DNA of 64,000 nt from Fagopyrum homotropicum (GCA_033239125.1 BSWB01000001.1:59625416-59689415), one strand, 5' to 3'; shown: positions 22,268-34,854, counted from the first letter of the stretch. Translations and numbers: made by a program. Notes: generated from the sequence alone by a model not told the origin.

Positions 22268-22985
22268 TGTGCAAGCTCACCAATCAAAGTAGTTAGTTGT
22301 CCAATTTTTTCGCTAAATGAAGCTCCTATTTCTATGAAATAAAAGGTGAATGTTAATTAAAAATGATTTCAAAATAAACCCAAAATTTATCAAATTTACT
22401 AACCTCCGTAGTTTTGAAAACAACATCATACGCCCTTGAATTGATTGTTTCATTGTCGTTGGATTGAATACGACCTAATCCGAAACCTCCAAATATTTTT
22501 TCATCAAATTCTCTCTTCTTCAATAATGGAGTGGTCCAACGAACAAAACTTGGATGAGATATTTTATGGCAAAATTGACAAACTAGCCTTTTCAAGCAAA
22601 TCAATTGAGAAAGAAAATATCTAGTATTTGAGATTGGTATTTTGACCCCCTATAAAATAGGGTAGAGGAAATATAGTACAAAAAAAGGACAAAGTTTGAC
22701 AACCCATCATATGTGACATGTTGTATTATATCACATGTCACATCAATCAGAAAAAAGAATTTCTAACATCATTACTTTCTCACCTATTACCCAAAAATCG
22801 GCTTACCCAAATAATGTCACAATCATACCCAAAAATAAATTTGTCAAAGTACATAAACATACTCGAAAACAACATACCCAAAAAATTAAATAACAAAATA
22901 AAATCATATCCATAAATTGGATAATATTTTATATTTATACCCAATTTAAAAATCACTTAATACAAAAACCATACCCAATTTAAAT

Positions 22986-23345
22986 TTGTCATACCCAAAA
23001 TTTTTAAAACTCGATATTGTACACAAACATCAATATCAAATGACATTTGGTCATTACCCAAAAATTCGCTTGACATTTAATCATTATAACACAGTTTGGG
23101 TAACCATAAAACATACCTACGATATCACTTTATATATACTTAACAATAAGAAATATACTACAAAGTCAATACACGTATAAAAGCATACCCAATTTGAATT
23201 TATCATAACCAAAATTTACACAAATCAATATTGTACACAAACATCAATACCAAATGACATTTGGTCATTGTAACACAGTTTGGGCAACCATAAACATACC
23301 CAAAAATATCACTTTAAGCATATTCAACAATAAAAACATACCACA
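22986..23345. repeat. Diverged tandem duplication in an intron
   Basis: Two copies (about 22986-23165 and 23206-23345) share TATTGTACACAAACATCAAT, AAATGACATTTGGTCATT and ACACAGTTTGGG. They lie in the large intron of the decayed minus-strand gene. The wider region (22780-23420) is rich in TACCCAAAA motifs. Confidence 0.7.
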
Positions 23346-24154
23346 AAAACAATAAGCATATACCCAATAATTATAAAAATAATATAATTTATATTTGAGT
23401 AACGAAAACAATGTCACCCAAAAAAACTTAACATTTATGGACTTGAAAATTTCATCAAACTAGCTACATTAACCAAAAATGAAAAGTAAACATATAAAAA
23501 AGATATTTAAACCAAAAGTAAACATTAAATCACCATCATTTCAATTAGAGAAATTATTGTCCCTATTTCTTAGTTTTCATAACTACTTTTTCTTTCTTTT
23601 ATATAGAAGCCTAGTTTGCAAAAGATAATTTCAAGAGGTCCTATTTCTCTAATTAATTCATATTTTATTTATCATCTCCATGATATATGTACGATCAACG
23701 TACAATAACTATAAAATCAAATTAAACTTAATAAATATATATGTTGATAATAGTTTAATACGCAAAGTAAGCATTACCTAAATAAAAATATATATTCAAT
23801 TAACAACTCAGAATGACCATGCACGACTATTATGTATGGATGCACGACTATGTATGCATGAGTAATTACATTGTTATTCTATTTATACTACAAATGCACT
23901 TCCTCTGCACGAGAAATGTACATTACTTAAAACATGAATATGTAAGAAACATAAATCATTCATTATATTTTATAATTATAAAAAAAAAGAAATGAAACAA
24001 ATATTAATTACGTAAAAATTTTCATTCTAACCCTAGGTACATTAGATGTACGCATGAAACATATAAATGTAAGCATGCACTAACTAATAATCACAATAAA
24101 ATCAATCTAATTATGGGTTATTATATTTACACACTAGGTAATATCATAAACTAA

Positions 24155-24390
24155 AGAGGTGCACGACTAAGTTCATCACATACGTGTATCACTAGTACAT
24201 TCGTCATAAAAATTGTATTAAATAAACAAGATTAGTTAAACTAGCACGACTAAGTTCATCACATGGAGCACGAATATGCAAAGTAACTGTAGCACTAGTA
24301 CGTCATTAAACCGTATTAAATCAGACACGATTAGGTAAACTAGCACCACTAAATTCATCACATGGAGCACGACTATGTTCATCTCAAAAT
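24155..24390. repeat. Short tandem repeats with GCACGACTAAGTTCATCACAT
   Basis: Three diverged units of roughly 80-95 bp begin near 24160, 24245 and 24341. Each carries CACGACTAAGTTCATCACAT-like sequence followed by ACTAGTAC and ATTAAAT. They lie in the same intron, next to its donor. Confidence 0.65.
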
Positions 24391-25257
24391 TTAAATTTAT
24401 AATGGTCAATGACGTACCAGTAGAAATAATGTTGAACCACGGAAATATGTTTTCTTCCCTAAATCCAACGATGTCTTAGCCTTCACAAGACAATAACTTA
24501 GCAGTCCACACCAATTCATATTCGGAATATCATCTACGTCGCTGACATTTCGTAAGTAAGTCACATTAACTTTACTGTTAGATTGACTTTCGGCAATTAA
24601 CAATACAAACAATACGATAAACCAACGAATGAAGAAAGCTCTGTGGCAACTAATCATCATTTTAGCCACATCCCTTGGCTTCAAGTTAGCAGATTTCTTG
24701 GTGAACCAATTCTCCCACTCTTGAATTACATCAAATTTGTCCATTCGACTATACTCAATAAGATTGGTTTGTGTGATGGGTATTCCAAAAACCGTCTGCA
24801 CGTCTTTATCTTTAATTCTAATACTTTCTCCATTAGCCATGATCAGTAAACATTTTTTGCTATCAAAATTGTCCACCACCCAATACGACAATTCTCGGGG
24901 CAGCTTGTGTATTGTGATACTCAGTAGTGAACCAAAACCCGAATATCTTATAACATCCTTTTTCAAATCAGTTAGTTTACTCATTGTGTTGGTGAAAAGT
25001 GTAGGTATGGTGCTAGTTGACAATTTCTTTTCATTGTAAACATTGTTCGTGCGATAAAGTTTTTCATGCTGCTTTCGATCAACGATGAAGTTATCGGAAA
25101 TCTCACGCTTTCCCTTTCTCTCCGCAAATTGTTTTCTTTTTCTCTCTTTCAATACACATATGGGAACATTATCATCAACTTCGTGACAAACACTTTTAGC
25201 TTCATGTTCTTTCGCTTTGACTGTAACCTCGAAATCGGATTCTGAATCACTAATCAT

Positions 25258-26090
25258 TATCTACAAAACTCAAACCAATTTTATAAACATGATATATTTA
25301 AATTGAAATTTATAAATACAAATTCCGAAAAAGCGACATTGATCACTAAAAATAATCATGCATGCATAGTCACATAACAATCCCAAATTTCACCTATAAT
25401 CTCATGCACACATCTAAAATCACTAATAAAAAATTGCACCTATAATCACTATACTATTCTCCAATCTACACACGTGCATTATACACATGAACAAATAAAA
25501 TATCACTAAACGTGCATACCATTCTGAGCAAACCAACTAAGCAAAACAAGACTACAAATACGACGACAAAAAACTAAGCGTGCACCTATCTAAATTATTG
25601 AAAAAGAAGCCACGAGTTCACGAGCCACATAACTCAACACGAGATATACTAGGATTTAATCGCACATGATCCCCATTGCATAAATGCACAAGTTAAATAA
25701 AAAAACCAAACTCAAATTCAACTATAAACGTGCTCATTTATAAAAAAAAAAAATTTTGTACCTCTTTCAAAACTTCGAAGAAATCGCCGGCGTTGGAATG
25801 GAGGATGAATGAAAATCCGATGACTCGAGTTGATTTTCATATGTTCAATACGTTTTCATATATGAATAAACATAATATATTTGTTACCATATAAAATTTT
25901 ACGCATAAATCATGCACGGATGTGTATATTAATATTACCAAAACTCAAAATCATAATAAATCATAATATAAATATACCTTATTTAGATGTCAAATCTCAA
26001 CCTTTCGTTCTTTAATCCAACTCTCTACAATTATCCTTATTTCTTACCGTAAGAGTTGTTCTTACCTAATCCTGACCCTATATATATATA
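25258..26090. other. AT-rich upstream region of the decayed gene
   Basis: It would contain that gene's promoter and 5' UTR if it was ever expressed. I see no other gene, RNA or element border here. Confidence 0.4.
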
Positions 26091-26374
26091 GGGTGTGGTT
26101 CCCATGAGAACACCCTTTAACGTGAGAACATGAGAACAATCGTACACCGTTGGATGTGAGTATTAAGGGTTGAGATTTAGAGTAGATATCAAAAATAATA
26201 ATAACTACGAATAATAATAATTAGGAATCCAACAATAATTACGAATAATCCACTCAACCAACAATAACTACGAATAATACATTAAACGATATTGCACATT
26301 CGTAACAAAACTGATAATAATTACAAATTTGTTCTCATGTTCTCACGTTAGGGGGTGTTCTCATAGGATCCATA

Positions 26375-26375
<1 letters not shown>
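26091..26375. mobile_element. MITE with about 45-bp terminal inverted repeats
   Basis: The left end (26091-26137; TGAGAACACC, AACGTGAGAACATGAGAAC) is the reverse complement of the right end (26331-26375; GTTCTCATGTTCTCACGTTA, GGTGTTCTCA) with few mismatches. The 190-bp centre is AT-rich and non-coding. Flanks are TA repeats on both sides, so the target duplication cannot be resolved. The GAGAAC-rich ends resemble widespread plant non-autonomous DNA elements. Confidence 0.8.

Positions 26376-26378
<3 letters not shown>

Positions 26379-26463
<85 letters not shown>
26379..26463. repeat. (TA)n microsatellite, about 84 bp
   Basis: A nearly pure TA run at the right edge of the MITE. The Tyr/Ile open frame across it is an artefact. 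Confidence 0.95.
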
Positions 26464-26466
<3 letters not shown>

Positions 26467-26514
26467 GTTTATCCAAACTATTTAATTAAGCGTGATTATA
26501 AATCCGTTCTCCAA

Positions 26515-26632
26515 ACAATAATGGAAAAGTCGGAATATTATTGGAATAATTATTCCGCAACTTTCTCGAAAAATTGATAAACTATGTTTCTTAGCAGTTA
26601 AGAAACAGAATAGTGAGAAGAAGAGTCGCTAA
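26515..26632 (-). repeat. Fragment similar to the U3 of the Element 3 LTR
   Basis: The minus strand reads TTTCTTAACTGCTAAGAAAC, then CGAGAAAGTTGCGGAATAAT. This matches 47629-47696 (TTTCTTAGCGGCTAAGAAAG, CGAGAAAGTTGCGGAATAAT) in order and spacing. It is an isolated LTR scrap. Confidence 0.5.
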
Positions 26633-27898
26633 ATTAAGTAACTTGTTGGAGCTCTCAAATCTTATCCTATATGTATTAAAGGAGAGCCTCTTTTTGCCAC
26701 GTGTCGCAACCACGTTTAATTCAGCCTCCAAAATAATTAGCAAAAGTAATTTATTCATCTATTTTTTCGTTTTAACAAGATATTAAACGAGAGATTCTCT
26801 AATTATAAATAACCTGCAAGATATCGTATCTACAAAAATTTTAAACGTAAACATGAAACAAAATTTGATATTACGTAATTTCAAACATATTGACCAATCA
26901 ACATTCACATGACACCACCATTTCTTAAATTTTTTTATGTGAAGAAATTTTATTGAAATTATTTATTGAAATTATTTAACTATAAACGTGTTTAGCAAAA
27001 TTGAATACAAACGTATATCAAATTTTTAAAAAGTGATTCTCCCGGTGGGTTTGTTTGAAGAGATCTCCAATGAAATCTTGAACGAACAATAAATATATAT
27101 TATTTATGACGTGTTTAGTAAAATTTGGCCAATCAAAACCAACCTTACACCTCTATATAAATATATTTTTTTAGCGTGCGAGTCTTATATCTATTAATTA
27201 GAAATAGAAAAATCAAAATTGGCAATTATAATCAGCCAAATCTCTTAGCTACAAATTAATTACGTTAATTGGAAAGAGAAAACATAATCGTGACGATTAT
27301 AATCACCCAAATCTGTTAGTTACAAATCTTTTTGGTGAATCTCCATCTTTCACTCGATATATATCAAATTATTAATTTATTTTTAATTAAAAGGAATTTT
27401 TATGCATTTTTGTTCCTATATATTGAATACGAAATGACCTTAGAAAATACACCAAAAATTCGTTTGACACAACAAGTTCAGTTCGTTCCGACGTTCTTAT
27501 CTTTGCTCCACCTTCTATCAACCTCTCCGTTGCTTGCTTAGATTAAACTTTCAAGTTTGGTATATGAATGCAGATCGATGGCCAAAGATGAAAGAAATGG
27601 ATTCAAACAGTTTGTAATTTTTCTACTTTTCAAGTTGCAAAAGTTTTTGCCTCATGCTCCCGGTATGACAATTGTACAATGATAGACTGTCTCAACATTC
27701 TTTTCTATATTTGAATTTGCTATTAGAAACATGTACCAAGAATGAGCCTTTTGCCTCAACTTCTTTGTATAAATGGTTAAAGCACGTGATTAGAGGAAGG
27801 TTGTGATCGAGTCTGACTCCGCAACAATGTCACAAAGGTGCAGGCTCCTACTTCATATCCAGTTTGTGGGCCGGTGCAAGTTGTGTTGGAGATGAACA

Positions 27899-27982
27899 AT
27901 TCCCAGAAGCAATAATGTTGCTCACTACTATATTATTGGTTAAGATTTTATTCCCAGAAGCAATAAAGTTGCTCCCTGTCTT
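27899..27982. repeat. Short tandem duplication inside the inner Helitron
   Basis: TCCCAGAAGCAATAATGTTG (from 27901) recurs as TCCCAGAAGCAATAAAGTTG (from 27951), with a period of about 50 bp. Confidence 0.75.
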
Positions 27983-29059
27983 GCAAGGTCTTTCTTTGGT
28001 TTACCTAAACCACTTGACAAAATCTTTTCTATACTAATTTATATTCATGTTTCTTCAATTTGTCCCGTTTTAAAAAATATTCTCAAATTTATATTTTAAG
28101 ATATTTTTATAATTAGTTTTTTAAAATTATAATTTTATTAATTCTCTTGCAGGTAACCTTTATTATTTTATTAAAGCTTTTTCAAAATTAATTGTGAATT
28201 TAATTTTTGAGATATACAGGACCTAATTATTAAATTTAAAAATTCAATAATAATTTTTATTATACTATATAATGTATTGGCTATTTTTAACTTGATATAA
28301 TTAATCCGTTAAAAATTTAACTTTAATGTATAAAATTGTCACTTCTAATTTTATTAGCTCAAACTATTAACAAACTAACTAATACAAAACAATAAATATT
28401 TTAGAATTGTTTTAATCAAAATATATTAGCTTAATAAAGGAAGCTATAAGTGGATATTAGTATTTGTTACTATCCAACCAAATATTTTAGAATTGTTTTA
28501 TGTTATAATTTATATTTTATTTCTGCTATGTTAGGTCATATAAAATTGAATTGAACTTCAATGATTCTTTTATTAAAGTTTTATTAATGATAAAGAGTAA
28601 ACTTATAGTTTTTCTTTCAAAAAAAAGTTTGTAGATTGAATTACCGTTTTATGAATTTAACTTTTAATGCTTACACATGTTTAGCAATTACCTAATAAAT
28701 ATTAGTAATGAAATTTTATAAATAATTTTTTTTTATGTTGAATATAAATATGTATATTATTGATATTAAAATTCAAGTAAATATTATAAGTTTATACAAA
28801 TTAATGTAAATTAATCCAATGGTACTTAGAGAATTCTGATAAGTGATTTCATTTAGGGTTATTTATTCTAGATAGGGATTCCCACAAAGTATTTTGAAGG
28901 GAAATTATTGTCAATGGACCGGTTACTCAAGCATTCATAGGGGTTTCGATTATATATTTATAGTATTAGTTAAAATATATAATGTTTTAAATTTATGTAG
29001 TTACTATTAATAATTTAATAACTAAATATAAATTTATTACAAAATAATTACTAAAAAAA

Positions 29060-29086
29060 CCGTGCAAGGCACGGGTAATACACTAG
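29060..29086 (+). terminator. Helitron 3' terminal hairpin and CTAG end
   Basis: The perfect 6-bp stem CCGTGC/GCACGG with an AAG loop lies 8 bases before CTAG. It is the replication stop structure of the inner Helitron. Confidence 0.8.
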
Positions 29087-29532
29087 TATGTATTAAAGGA
29101 GAGTCCTCTTTTGCCACGTGTCGCAACCACGTTTCTCTAAGCCCAAAAAATTATTTTTAAAAAGTGAATAATTTATTGATTTTTAAATAGATAATTAGAA
29201 TTATCATTAAGATTTTGTTAAAAAATTATTTGATAATTAAATATTTTTATTTAACTAAACATTTTTTTTAAAATAATTAAATTTGATAATTTTATTTAAC
29301 TAAATATTTTTATTATTTTGATTTTTAATTGTTAATCTTAAAATATTTAGGACTAAGTTATCAATCCGCATATTCAGCCAAACGATTTTTATATATGAAA
29401 TTTTAATTTATAAAAAAATTTATAAAAAAACATAAAAATTAAAATCAAAATATTTTTGTACATATGTTGAAGTTTATAAGTTTTTAAAAAATTATATCAA
29501 TTAATCTGTACAAGGCACAGGATTACACTAGT

Positions 29533-29741
29533 ACTACCTTGTTGGAACACTCAAATAATACCAAAGGTTAAAAGTAATTTGTTAGATGAAAAAATAGAAA
29601 ATTTCCTCAAAAATCCTAACGTAAGTACAAAGGGCAATGGTGCAAGTAAAATGTATCAATTATGCACGAAAGTTAGGGTCAATGCACCCAAAAGTTGAAT
29701 ATATGTCATATTTAAGTTTAATCAATCATAATTAAACTTAA
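29533..29741. other. Non-coding spacer between Helitrons and TIR element
   Basis: No gene is seen. CTTGTTGGAACACTCAAAT (29540-29558) resembles the sequence just left of the Helitrons (26642-26660), so the Helitrons lie within a small host tandem repeat. Confidence 0.5.
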
Positions 29742-31342
29742 GTTGTGTTTGACAGGACATTTACACTAGTGTAAATGAATGTTTATGAGTGTTCGAATTT
29801 TTAGCAGGTGTTTGGCACACCGAAAAACACTAGTGATTGGTGTTTTTCGGAGTGTTTTTAAAGCTCTCATCAAAGCAGGGGTTTTCAGAAAAACACTAGT
29901 GTTTCATATACAAAATGACTATGTTGTCCTTGTTTTTTTTTATCTATAATTACATTAAAAACCAGGCATTTAAAGAACATTCTCTCACCTATCACTCCTC
30001 TTTCTCACATCTCTTCGCGTAAGAACTGCTTGCTCTGAGTTTGAACATCAAACATGGTTTCTCCAGCCTCTCCATCTTCGTCTCTGTTTGCCAATTTCAA
30101 CATAAAATTGCTTTTCCTTGATTGTAATTTGTTTTCTTCTGTTTGTTGAATCGATTTGGGGATTAGGGTTTTTGTTTTCCTTCTTTGTTGTGGTGATTCC
30201 AAGCTGCCAACATGTCTTCTTCCTTGTCATCCTCTCTCCCTCTTTCGCAATCTATCATTCTTTCACCATATACATAATCGCCAAAAATATCAACGATTTG
30301 GAAAGCGAACCTTTTCAGATTTCTTCCATGACGGCTGGGGTGAACAGGAAGATATTAACACCCTTAGGTAGGGCTCATACCCGCAAATACAATTCTAAAT
30401 CATTCACCGTTTCTTCTGGTAATCGTTAATTGCTCATCTCATAACTTTTGCTTCTTATAATTCAATTCGATATAGGACTTTGCAAACTTTTTTTCGTTCG
30501 AAGCTTTTTTTGATTTTTCTTTTTCCATTTTCGAATTGATGCTAGTTTTTCTCTAGATTCGAGTTTTTCGGACTCTAGAACCGTATACTTTTGTCTGATC
30601 CTGCTTATGATTCATTTTGTTCTAAAATTAAAGCGTTTTCTCGAAATTACTAGGTTCTTGTATTTCCTTACCTAAGTCAAGAGTGAACATGGGAGCTAAT
30701 CTACTGTTAGTCGAAACTAGTAGAAATGAATATTTTTTTTGAGCCTTTGGGAATTGGGAGTAGGTGAGTCATTCATGAATGTAGTATATTCAATGTAGGA
30801 GTTGAATTGGAACCAAGTAAAAGTTACAAGAAGTGATCTCACATCAGACTTAGGGAAATTGATTACAACTTACGTGGAAATCATCATTTTGCTTTCTACG
30901 TCAATACGTGAGTTTATGTATGTGCAAATGTATCAGGAGCTGAACAAAATTGAAGCATACAAGTAAACAAACGGATCCTAAGCAGCTATCAAGCCTAATA
31001 AGCTGTATTATCAGCAAGTAACCCCATGCATGTGAGTTTAAGTTTCATTCAATTGTAGTGTATAATATTGGGTTTTGTTATCCTACATGTTCAATGTTGT
31101 ATGAAATCTTTCAAGAAATATATCAGTCGAGTATTCAGTTTCATTCATTTGCAGATTTTGGAATGGAAGAAAATACGTGATATGTACATGAGAATACTGA
31201 AACGCTAGTGGTTCTGTAGTGAAATTGTCAAACACTCATTAGTGTTTTAAAACACTGAACCCTAGTGTTTTTAAAAAACCATCCAAAAACACACAAGTAA
31301 ACACAACCACTAGTGTTTGTGCTCAGCATGCCAAACATAACC
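29742..31342. mobile_element. 1.6-kb terminal-inverted-repeat DNA element (PIF/Harbinger-like candidate)
   Basis: The left end GTTGTGTTTGACAGGACA and the reverse complement of the right end, GGTTATGTTTGGCATGC, are similar inverted repeats flanked by TTAA on both sides (29738-29741 and 31343-31346). Many subterminal AACACTAGTG-like motifs occur inward of each end (29773, 29824, 29893, 31230-31320). The interior (30000-30450) looks gene-like in base composition, with a short MVSPASPSSS frame at 30055, but has no transposase. It is probably a non-autonomous element, perhaps with captured sequence. hAT is the alternative. Confidence 0.6.
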
Positions 31343-31712
31343 TTAATTAACGGTGATTAAATAGAATAAAAAATTCTGGGTTACATCACATACACACATC
31401 ATAAGTGTTGTATTTTTAATGATGAGGTGAAAAATAAAATTAGGCAGATGAGAAATAAAGGTTTTCCTGGTTACATAATCAACTCTTTGAAATTTCTATC
31501 GGGCCGCCAAATTGACCGTAAAATAGCATCATCACATGGGTGATGGGTCTCTTCCGATGCAGCAATGTCAGGCTTTCAATTTTCGAAAAAACGAATATCA
31601 ATAAATATCATCGTAAGACATCAGACGAGGGGATGGTCCTCTCCTCCATCTCCTTTACCAAATTCGACCCCTGATTTTAAGGTTTCTGCTTCATTTTCAC
31701 CAAATTAATCAA
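31343..31712. promoter_or_regulatory. Promoter and 5' UTR region of the LCB kinase gene
   Basis: This is about 370 bp between the TIR element and the LCB kinase ATG, ending in a TTCTGCTTCATTTTCACC leader. No TATA box is certain. The DNA transposon therefore lies just upstream of the gene. Confidence 0.4.
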
Positions 31713-34700
31713 ATGGTGGTTGTATCCATGGCCGCAGCACCCTCCTTCACAATGACGGCGAAGAAACCCTTGTTCGCTTTCAAAGCCCACCAGCTTTCTC
31801 ACGTGGCTCCTCATCATCCCTCACAGTCATCCATTCGCCGCCGCCCAGACCTTGTATTCGTCGTCAACCCTCACGGTTCTCTCTCTCTCTATATATATAT
31901 CTCGATTTGAGATCTTGGGTTCTTCTCTCCTTTCTTACTGGTCATTCGTTTGTGTAATTTTGAGGGCAGGGGCTAATGGTAGGACTGGCAAGGAATGGAA
32001 GAAGCTCTGGCCTTATCTCACCTCTCGCCTTGCTCATCAATATAATGTGACCCTCTCTCTCTGCTGGACGTGAGCTTTTAATTTTGATCCCATTGGTTCT
32101 TTTTTGTGTCAATCTTATCACCCTTTTATTTGATTATTTGATGGATCACTCCTGTCTGTTTATGGGTGTTTCCTAGCATCTTTCACTACTTGTTCATCTT
32201 ATGAGCTCCGTTGTTATTGGAAATGTACACATTCCAACGACAACTGTTTGCAATTGAGTCTTAACAATCTGCTTGCCAATTTCCATACACGGGCATTGAT
32301 TATTTGCCTTAGGAGTCCCCTTGAAGTCTGTGCAGAGGTGGCTTAGTAATTCATCCTTTCTTGATCCAAGCTAGTAAATGTTGGTACCAATGATGGTTTT
32401 TTACCTTCAGCATAGTTTGTGATCTTGTTTTCAATGTTGTTTCGTTTTTCTTGGTTATTGGTAGTTGATGACATTATAAATTGATTGTTTTTTTGGCCAT
32501 TATGGATAGATATGTGAGATATTGACGTCAGATCCTTCTCATGGAATTGATGTTACGAGAGAGGTATTTGCACTTACTCTCTGCTTTCAAGTACCCTTTC
32601 CATACGTTTTATTCAGTAGATTTTAGTAAGGCTGATTCGATGGTGCATAGGCAATTAAAGATGGTGCTGATGCTGTAATTGCCGTAGGAGGTGATGGAAC
32701 CCTTCATCAGGTATGACAATCTATGTTTTGTTTTGTGTACGTTTGTACAAATTTGTGCAACAATGGTAATGATATGTCACTGTGTTTTTATCTTATTAGA
32801 TGAACAAATCCATGCCTCCACTTTAGCATGATATCATGAAATGCTGTTTGTTACTGTTAAACTTCAAAACTTTGTTCATATATCAGTGGGTTGGTGATCA
32901 ACTTCAAAGTGTTAAATAAGTTGGTTTTGTTTTAGTTTGCGCAGATTAAGCGCCTGCAAATGTATCTGGCTTTTGTGAATATGTTACTTTCGAATTATCC
33001 AGTCTAGTTTATTCATTTCATATTGTAACTTACAGGTTGTAAATGGTTTCTTTTCGGATGGAAAACCCCTTTCTAGTCAAGATGATGATGCTGTTCGGAC
33101 AACCGCTCTTGGTGTAAGAGATTTTACCCTGTGAAACTATAGCCTTTTAGAATAGTTGTATTGATTTCTTTCTGGTACTTTCTATTGTCTTCAATTTTAA
33201 ACGTCTCCAGTTAATGACTAATCATCAGTCTCATCCACATTCGCTTACAGCTAATCCCTCTAGGTACCGGTTCTGATTTTGCGAGGACTTTTGGCTGGTT
33301 AGTTCTTGCTGCCTGTCTGAATTTTAAAGATTTAATATGATCCATGTTATCAAGATTAAGCATATGTTTACCTTTGCTCTCTTAGGAAGAACAACCCCCA
33401 CGAAGCGATTGATCGCATAGCTAAAGGTGACGTCACCCATTGCTATACTCATTCCTTGTGAGTCGTGTTGCTTTTCTTCACTTGCAATCATGTATGTCCA
33501 TATGAGGTGCTTCGGGGCTCATTACTGAAGCTCATAATGCTTTCCAGGACTGACGTCATGGATTGATGTTGGAGTTATTACGGGACTAAGTGGAGAACCA
33601 CATTACTTCATAAATGTTGCTGATATTCACTTGTGAGTTTAACATATGTCTATAATCTTCTATTGTACAGCCTGCTTTCTCTGGAACAACTAAACTTACT
33701 ATCTCCGTGGATGCTGATGAGATTTGCAGGAGTGCCAAGGCTGGTTATTACTCATCTAGATATAAGAGATTTGGGAATTTGTGTTACATTATCGGTTCCT
33801 TGCAAGCTTTCATGGGCCACCAGAACCAAGATCTACGTATCAAGGTGATTGATTGCAGTTGATGTTACCTTATCTCAAGCCCCCAAAAAGGAAATCAAGT
33901 TAGCAGAAATACGCCTTCTTTTGTGTCTGTATTTGCAAGAGTCAATAGTAATCACACCAGTTGTAAACTATATAGGAAAAGTTGTCCAACTGATCAACAA
34001 GAAAAGTAGGTTTGAGTTCATTTCCTATATACCTGGAAATGATTGATCTTTCTAGATCACCCTAGTAAGACTATCAGATCAGATGTTGGGATAACTAAGA
34101 CCCAAAAGTCTGGCACAGTTGATCAAGAGGAAAGTTAGGTAAAATTGGTATGTTTGCATAGCATGAAAAGGATTGAGCTTTTGGAGTCACCTACATAATC
34201 TACTGAAATGTCTGATTCATTAAGTCCCTGCTGTTACAATTTGTCAATGAAAATGCTGACAATGCAGGTTGATGATGGCGAGTGGGAAGTATACTCCCAA
34301 GTTACTGCCCTTTGCATTGGGAATGGAAAATACTTCGGTGGTGGCATGAAGATCACTCCAAACGCTGACCCTTCAAGCGGCAGTTTTGAGGTGGACGCAA
34401 ATCCCATTTTTCTTTCATTCATTATGAACTTTTTTGAGTTTGGTGCTTGACGGTTTTCCCTTGCCTAACATAAGTGAAAGGAAAAGGCAATCTACTTCGT
34501 CTTAACCGATAACCGGAGGTGGACTAATATATGCAGGTTGTGATCCTTGAAGATTTCAAATGGTATGACTTCATACTTAAACTTCACAGGCTGTATAATG
34601 GGACTCATCTCACTGTCAAGAACGTTACATCAAGGAGGTTAAATTCTATTTTAGCCACTACTAAGTATCTCAAAATGAGATGCACAATTCTTACTTGGTA

Positions 34701-34854
34701 TAATCTTTTTTGTATAAATTACAGTGCACACTCTATTGAGGTAGAGGAGATCAATGGGACCGGAAAGATCTATATTCAGTCTGATGGAGAGCACTTAGGG
34801 TTCCTTCCAAGGAAAGTAGGTGTTCTGCCCAGCGCCATCGAGATGCTAACATAG
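31713..34854 (+). CDS. LCBK2: Sphingoid long-chain-base kinase 2-like, mitochondrial type
   Basis: This lipid kinase of the diacylglycerol-kinase fold phosphorylates sphingoid long-chain bases with ATP. I read twelve exons with GT/AG borders: 31713-31875, 31970-32046, 32510-32563, 32651-32710, 33036-33113, 33251-33297, 33386-33426, 33548-33632, 33730-33844, 34268-34390, 34537-34637, 34725-34854. They total 1074 bp, 357 aa. The nucleotide-binding GGDGT is at 111-115 and PLGTGSDFAR near 147-156. FINVADIHLSAKAGY and the conserved C-terminus SDGEHLGFLPRK match Arabidopsis LCBK2 from memory. The N-terminus (MVVVSMAAAPSF, basic and Ser-rich) fits an organellar transit peptide. Met6 or Met14 are alternative starts. 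All phases join cleanly, so the gene looks intact. Confidence 0.9.

Larger units (their letters stand above)
18601..25257 (-). pseudogene. Decayed spliced gene, mobile-element-associated Ulp1-linked type
   Basis: Exon at 25257-24418: ATG, acidic/basic N-terminus (DSESDFEV), then the block SGFGSLLSITIHKLPRELSYW, VVDNF, IRIKDKDVQTVFGIP. This block resembles N-terminal regions of plant transposon-carried Ulp1-like proteins. It ends at a GTACGT donor. Later exons are about 22600-22404 (WTTPLLKKREFDEK, GTTAGT donor), an exon starting after TTTCATAG near 22349 that is cut by the solo LTR at 22262 and resumes at 19325, about 18935-18807, and one ending at 18613 before GTATGT (VILSDAEDEFAPKK). The interrupted exon also holds two TAG codons where TGG is likely. 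Any peptidase domain would lie beyond the gypsy block, so family assignment is tentative. Confidence 0.6.
26665..29086 (+). mobile_element. Inner Helitron, non-autonomous, 2.4 kb
   Basis: The 5' end is TCCTATATGTATTAAAGG and the 3' end has a perfect hairpin CCGTGC-AAG-GCACGG (29060-29074), then CTAG (29083-29086). It is inserted between A (26664) and T (29087) of the outer Helitron. No Rep or helicase frame is seen, so it is non-autonomous. The stretch 27540-27990 is less AT-rich and might be captured host sequence, but I do not recognise it. Confidence 0.85.
26660..29531 (+). mobile_element. Outer Helitron, split near its 5' end by an inner Helitron
   Basis: It consists of TCTTA (26660-26664) plus 29087-29531, about 450 bp in total. 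Joining the two parts gives a 5' start that matches the inner element (TCYTATATGTATTAAAGG). The 3' end has a hairpin, CTGTAC-AAG-GCACAG with one mismatch (29506-29520), then CTAG at 29528-29531. It sits between A (26659) and T (29532), as Helitrons do. No coding capacity. Confidence 0.8.

Noticed and set aside
26329..26577. Tyr/Ile-repeat frame
   Set aside because: Translation of the (TA)n microsatellite.
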